Notes under the pieces: generated by a model
The model's input: the letters and a program-made list of their open reading frames with translations, nothing else
What the model was told of the DNA's origin: nothing
Databases searched by the model: none
Shown here: positions 6,101 through 8,361 of the stretch, one piece after another
Position numbering within the stretch: position 1 is the stretch's first letter
Layout of the letters: every line of letters begins with the position of its first letter
Translations under genes and position numbers: made by a program
NCBI GenBank assembly: GCA_937893815.1
Contig: CALCSH010000584.1
Span: 1 to 8,361, forward strand
DNA length: 8,361 bases
Origin: an uncultured Anaerolineae bacterium
Lineage (GTDB): Bacteria; Chloroflexota; Anaerolineae; Anaerolineales; UBA11858
Reading direction: 5' to 3'

Positions 6101-8361
6101 CGGCTGGATCGGTAAGGTTGTCTGTACCCCAGCCATCGCCAAAAATGTAGCTGTCATCCCCGCCCAGGCCCGCCAGGGTATCGTTTCCAGCCAGGCCGGT
6201 GATGATATTCGCGCCGCTGTCGCCGGTTAGATTATCCGCGAAGAGCGAGCCAGCGATATGCTCGAAGGAACTGATGCTGGCCGCTGCTCCGCTGTTGACC
6301 GTGCTGGCAACACCGGTACTCAAATTGACTGTGGCCGCAACTCCGTAACCGCTATATGCGATCAGATCGCTGCCGCCGCCAGCGTTGATGCTTATGGCAA
6401 GGGTGCCCGCCCCAACGAAGTTGAAAATATCAGCCTGTGAACCCGCCAAGAGTGAGTCGAAACTGCTAAAGGTCAGCGTGTTGGTGCTGGTGTAACTGCC
6501 GCCGTTGCTCTGGTCAATCGTAAATTGGCTGAGCGCATCGAGCGTGGTCAGGCTATCCACGGCGCTGCCACCGACGAGATCGTCGATATTATCGAAGCTG
6601 CCGCCCAGGCTGCCGTTGGCTTCCATGCCCGCAAAGCCATCCTTGCTACCCAGACTGGAGAGCGACACGCTGCGGGCGCTGCTAAAGCGGCTGTAATCGA
6701 GACTATCCGTGCCAGTACCGCCATCAATCTCACCAGCCAATACAATCGCATCTTCAAACGCAAAAGTGTCTGCGCCGCCTTCACCAATCAGCGTATCGAT
6801 ATAGGCAAAGTCAAGCACGAAGCTGGTCACGCCTTCGGTGTAGGTACTGCTAGCGGCATTCACGTACCAATTGCTGCCCACATTCAGACCTTGCAAACTA
6901 TCCAACCCGCTGCCGTTGCGCCCCAGCAGCCAGTTGATCTTGAAGAAACCGCTAAATAGACTGGCATCCGTGCCATCGAAACCATCGGCGTCAACAGCCG
7001 TCAAGTCGAAGGCACGCGCCGAGGCGTAGGCTGTGTAATCCAGGCGGTCGTAGCCAGTACCACCGTCCACCAGGCCGCTGAGCGCGGCGTTGTTGATATC
7101 TTGCAACATCACAGCGTTATTACTGAAGAAGAAGTGATCGTTCCCACCTTTACCGAAGAGCCGTCCGATGTGATTGCCGCTGACGTTGAAAGTATCGCTC
7201 AGGCTGCCGCCAATCAGATCTTCGATGTGGTCGAAATCAAAGGTGCGGGTGCTGACAGTCTCCGTGTAGGTATCCACACCGCTGAGGATTGTCCAGGTGC
7301 TGGCCGCATCGCGCCCAGTCAGGCTGTCGGTGACGCTGCCACCCAGGGCTTGCTGGAAGTTTTGGAATCCGGCGCTGATCGTGGACTGGCTGCCATTGTA
7401 GCCATCGGTGGTGCCCAGCCCGGTCAGGGCGATGCTGATGCCGCTGGTGTACAAACGCCAATCGAGGGTGTCATAGCCGCCTTGCCCGTTAATCAGGCCA
7501 GTCAGCGTGGCCGAGTCTTCAAAGGCCACGGTATCGTTGCCCGCGCCTGTGCGCAGGTTGGCGCTCTGTGCGCCAGCCGCCAGGGTCAGATGGTCAGCGC
7601 CGCTCAAGCCGTTGATATTCTCGAAGCTGTGGAAGGTCAAGGTGCGACCGCTGCCATCTTGCGTGTACGTGCTGGCGGCGCTGTCGATGCGCCAATGACT
7701 GTCTAGCGCCAGTCCGGTGATGGCATCATTGCTGGCTGCTCTGCCGTAAATAACCTCGATATTATTGAAACCAGCTGAGATCACGGCACTTTCACCGCCG
7801 GCGTAACCGTCCACGCTGCCGATACTGGTCAATGAGATGGCGCGGCTGGTGGTGTAGGCACGCAGGTCAAGGGTGTCGCTGCCGCTCAAGCCATTCAGCG
7901 TGCCGCCCAAGATGAAAGCGTGCTGGAACTCGAAGCGATCATCCCCGCTGCCGCCGATGAAATTCTCGATGCTGTTGGCTGCTACCGTGACCTGATTGCT
8001 GGCGTCGCTCACACAAATCGCCGTACAGCCAACGCTGGCTCCAAATTTGAAGCTCAAGTTGCTGGTTACAGTTGAGAAGTCAAAAGTATCGAAGCCAGAA
8101 ACATCCGTAACGCTATCCGTACCCCAGCCAGCTGCGAAGATGTATGTATCGCTGCCAGCCTGACCGTTGAGCAGGTCATTGCCCGGCCCGCCGGTGATCT
8201 GGTTGGCGCTGCTGTTACCGGTCAGGATATCGTTCTGACTGCCGCCGATCAGATTTTCGATGGTGCCGACCAGAGTCAGGATCAGGTTGACATTGACCGT
8301 CTGAGCCGCGGCGCTGCTCAGGTCGAGGGTGACCCCCAGGGTGGAAGTGGGTGCAAAGCTG
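1..8361 (-). CDS. Internal part of a giant RTX-like / beta-strand repeat protein (both ends outside the window)
   Basis: One minus-strand frame is open for 2786 codons, from 8360 down to 3, with no stop or frameshift. No start is chosen because the frame enters already open and the first residues are repeat sequence. The protein alternates seven blocks of GGxGxDxLx nonapeptides with 14 long units carrying FENLxGG, DTLDYSxY, SAR.I.LT.LG, GFDNI and DSLTG motifs. RTX nonapeptides in known proteins bind calcium through Gly and Asp in the turn and fold as a beta-roll outside the cell, usually after type I secretion. Only five cysteines occur, and Lys and Arg are scarce, which fits an acidic extracellular protein. 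No signal peptide, membrane segment, catalytic motif, sortase site or C-terminal secretion signal is visible; these could lie outside. An adhesin, matrix or S-layer-like fibre is the most likely role, by inference. The repeat family is clear; the function is not. Confidence 0.95.
156..773 (-). repeat. Array F: linker, one long unit (u14) and a VNL half-unit
   Basis: The linker (LTFTFNGTTFTV to VENYLGG) leads to u14, which starts at 593 (111 residues) with SGYASARNFVLTSVGS, GGFDNIDALIGTA and DSLTGINALATWTF. The half-unit from 260 reads DTLDYSAYTTSVVVNL and is longer than usual before FENITGG. No cysteines. With array C it is one of two single-unit arrays. Confidence 0.84.
774..968 (-). repeat. 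RTX-like calcium-binding block 6
   Basis: Residues 2465-2529. The order is MENLIGGSGTNTI, NGDDNDNIL, IGGSSNDTL, IGGKGNDSYIF, KDGFGNDTVIE, then an acidic step and TLDFSAVT. Phe replaces the Trp of the GWG strand. The DDNDNILIG step matches the first half of block 4 (DNNDNILIG), suggesting a common origin. Confidence 0.88.
969..2369 (-). repeat. Array E: extended linker plus three long units (u11-u13) and a VNL half-unit
   Basis: The linker after block 5 is longer than the others because it holds an extra GSGGNDKFAF turn after VENFISG. The units start at 2135 (u11, 102 residues), 1829 (u12, 128) and 1445 (u13, 129). Unit 11 is of the VNL subtype (VSLNLQSATLTG). Unit 12 carries WELDGTNRY (1629-1655), a near copy of u6, and an extra turn GGDGADNFIF (1494-1523). 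Unit 13 is the cleanest SAR-type unit (SARNIILTGLGSVDGF, GFDNINSAVGSS) with an extra turn GAGGDDRFVF (1110-1139). The half-unit from 1058 has VVNFASGTAS and MENLIGG. Confidence 0.85.
2370..2567 (-). repeat. RTX-like calcium-binding block 5
   Basis: Residues 1932-1997. The order is ILNVTGGEGADQL, TGDANNNTL, TGLGGADTL, AGLGGNDTYVF, NAGWGVGDSVSD, then DTITF. The first step, GGEGADQL, is closer to consensus than in the other blocks. The aromatic strand has one extra residue (GWGVGD against GWGxD elsewhere). Confidence 0.88.
2568..3485 (-). repeat. Array D: linker plus two long units (u9, u10) and a VNL half-unit
   Basis: The linker after block 4 is valine- and glycine-rich (LTFNLGVSG, LTVSGGG) and ends at IENLIGGAGNDNFVF. 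Unit 9 starts at 3299 (110 residues) with ATGRGITLTGAG and GFTNINALIGSS. Unit 10 starts at 2969 (102 residues) and is of the other subtype: TVNLESSTATAL replaces the SAR.I.LT strand, and it has ANTFVVTAVNTGTLNG. The half-unit from 2663 reads VTVDLSVNTATA, then ILNVTGG, where LN stands in place of EN. No cysteines. Confidence 0.84.
3486..3941 (-). repeat. RTX-like calcium-binding block 4 (double block)
   Basis: Residues 1474-1625, more than twice the length of most other blocks. The first half (about 3780-3941) runs GNIITGDNNDNIL, IGTSGSDKI, YGLGGNDTL, IGLGGDDLL, DGGLGNDTV, the best run of canonical nonapeptides in the interior. A connector (about 3675-3779) has VDFSGN, GVTVNLATG and a DTLVS step into IEHIVG. 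The second half (3486-3674) runs FNDTLTGDSNANTI, TGGAGDDTL, AGGGGNDTYKF, AAGYGSDTLTD and TLDFS. The GVTVNLATG connector between nonapeptide runs is a pattern known from many RTX proteins. A block duplication, or a loss of all long units between two blocks, would give this arrangement. Confidence 0.9.
3942..4562 (-). repeat. Array C: linker with cysteine pair, one long unit (u8) and a VNL half-unit
   Basis: The linker after block 3 carries CSQGTC (4500-4517), in the same module position as the cysteine pair after block 1, then runs to IESFSGG. The single long unit u8 starts at 4364 (112 residues) with TARSITLTGLG and GFDNLNALLGSS. The half-unit from 4028 reads DTLNYSGY, ISANLSAGTATG and then IENLIGS, leading into block 4. 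With array F this is one of the two shortest arrays. Confidence 0.84.
4563..4757 (-). repeat. RTX-like calcium-binding block 3
   Basis: Residues 1202-1266. It runs IENVIGGSAADVL, IGSAAANQI, TGGPGDDTL, IGQGGDDSYLF, GDGWGLDTITE, then an acidic step and TLDFS. GGPGDDTL and GQGGDDSY fit the RTX consensus well. The NQITGGPG step closely matches block 1, so blocks 1 and 3 may be the nearer relatives. Confidence 0.88.
4758..6074 (-). repeat. Array B: linker plus three long units (u5-u7) and an atypical half-unit
   Basis: The linker (VTVLGSGALTF to IENFLAG) has no cysteines. The units start at 5879 (u5, 90 residues), 5609 (u6, 107) and 5288 (u7, 131). Unit 5 is the shortest in the window: after VEILNGSSDR it passes straight into the DTLDF start of u6, without the usual F.F....L.G.LDGG.G segment. 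It also holds the one unpaired cysteine (5670-5672). Unit 6 has the WELDGSNRY signature at 5409-5435, repeated far away in u12. Unit 7 has an extra turn, GGDGEDIFV (4947-4973). The half-unit from 4895 is longer and more divergent than the others (TPWTSAVRANL, then a stretch with TTYQPQ) before IENVIGG. Confidence 0.84.
6075..6266 (-). repeat. RTX-like calcium-binding block 2
   Basis: Residues 699-762. The order is FEHIAGSLFADNL, TGDSGANII, TGLAGNDTL, AGLGGDDSYIF, then GDGWGTDNLTD and the closing TFDFSS strand. Two steps, LAGNDTL and LGGDDSY, are close to the RTX consensus; the first two are degenerate, as in the other blocks. Confidence 0.88.
6267..8102 (-). repeat. Array A: linker plus four long units (u1-u4) and a VNL half-unit
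   Basis: A linker (FDTFDFSTVT to SIENFIGG, residues 87-161) carries a close cysteine pair, CTAIC, at 8013-8027. The units start at 7877 (u1, 135 residues), 7472 (u2, 141), 7049 (u3, 114) and 6707 (u4, 113). A VNL half-unit from 6368 (AATVNLSTGVAS) leads to FEHIAG. Units 1 and 2 carry an extra nonapeptide-like turn (TGAGNDTVAF at 7521-7550; GKGGNDHFFF at 7125-7154), which explains their greater length. The SAR.I.LT motif is plain in u1, u3 and u4; u2 has SGISIALT instead. This is the longest array. Boundaries are my own, set at the D of DTLDY. Confidence 0.85.
8103..8261 (-). repeat. RTX-like calcium-binding block 1
   Basis: Residues 34-86. It opens with IENLIGGSQNDIL, continues through a degenerate TGNSSANQI step and then GGPGNDLL and GQAGSDTYIF, and closes with the aromatic GWGTDSVTD strand. 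The G-D-x-Y-x-F then G(W/Y)G-x-D ending is common after RTX nonapeptides in haemolysin-type proteins. Only about three to four turns are present, so this is a short beta-roll insert rather than a full toxin-type array. Confidence 0.88.
8262..8360 (-). repeat. Partial VNL-type half-unit leading into RTX block 1
   Basis: Residues 1-33 of the visible protein. It contains VTLDL followed by TVNVNL and a short run ending at the IENLIGG turn that opens block 1. This matches the VNL-type half-unit found directly before every other RTX block (around 6368, 4895, 4028, 2663, 1058 and 260). The window edge therefore falls inside a module, and at least one more long unit probably lies upstream. Confidence 0.7.

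Noticed and set aside
4409..7461. Short minus-strand open frames at 4409-4633, 4925-5122, 6548-6787 and 7237-7461
   Set aside because: All are out of frame with the 2786-codon repeat frame and their translations lack the repeat motifs.
129..7706. Many long plus-strand open frames (for example 615-1292, 4215-4979, 7101-7706)
   Set aside because: They lie opposite the repeat-coding minus frame. Their low-complexity Ala/Val/Ile/Gln- or Leu/Pro/Ser/Val-rich translations are what the antisense of Gly/Asp/Thr/Leu codons gives; they follow the repeat period, have no recognisable domain, and overlap each other.
1..8361. A CRISPR array or DNA-level tandem satellite, suggested by the regular recurrence of similar words
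   Set aside because: The recurring words differ in spelling, spacing varies by multiples of three, and they translate to conserved protein motifs. There are no identical direct repeats with unique spacers.
1..8361. Internal ATG codons on the minus strand as gene starts
   Set aside because: The few in-frame methionines sit inside repeat motifs (such as MENLIGG near 966), with no upstream gap or change in coding pattern.

Overview
The whole 8361-base window is the inside of one gene. On the minus strand one reading frame stays open from edge to edge: 2786 complete codons (positions 8360 down to 3) with no stop. I checked this codon by codon. Neither the start nor the stop lies in the window, so the full protein is longer than 2786 residues. 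There is no intergenic DNA, RNA gene, promoter, terminator, insertion sequence or CRISPR array. Every other long open frame, on either strand, is a shadow of this gene.

The protein is almost entirely repeats. It is rich in Gly, Asp, Ser, Thr, Asn and Leu, poor in Lys and Arg, and has only five cysteines. Two repeat types alternate. The first is seven short blocks of RTX-like (haemolysin-type) nonapeptides of the GGxGxDxLx kind, known in other proteins to bind calcium in a beta-roll. The second is 14 long units of about 90-141 residues, most with the consensus DTLDYSxY..SAR.I.LT.LGS.DGF.G...GFDNI..L.GS...DSLTG.NA..TW..........TF..FENL.GGS..DTF.F....L.G.LDGG.G. Between RTX blocks the number of long units is 4, 3, 1, 2, 3, 1. 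Each RTX block is preceded by a half-unit ending in a VNL-type strand and an IEN(L/I)IGG-like turn. Each of the first six is followed by a linker of about 70 residues that begins near (F/L)DFSxVT and ends at a second IENF.GG-like turn.

Layout by falling coordinate (N- to C-terminal): edge half-unit 8262-8360; RTX block 1 8103-8261; array A 6267-8102; block 2 6075-6266; array B 4758-6074; block 3 4563-4757; array C 3942-4562; block 4 (double) 3486-3941; array D 2568-3485; block 5 2370-2567; array E 969-2369; block 6 774-968; array F 156-773; block 7 1-155, which runs off the window.

The likely role is a giant secreted or surface-exposed, calcium-stabilised fibrous protein, for example an adhesin or matrix protein. 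That is inference from composition and repeat type: no catalytic domain, anchor or secretion signal is visible. The organism is bacterial with moderately high GC. Such two-tier repeat proteins occur in several phyla (Chloroflexota, Planctomycetota, Cyanobacteria, Pseudomonadota), and the window alone does not decide between them.
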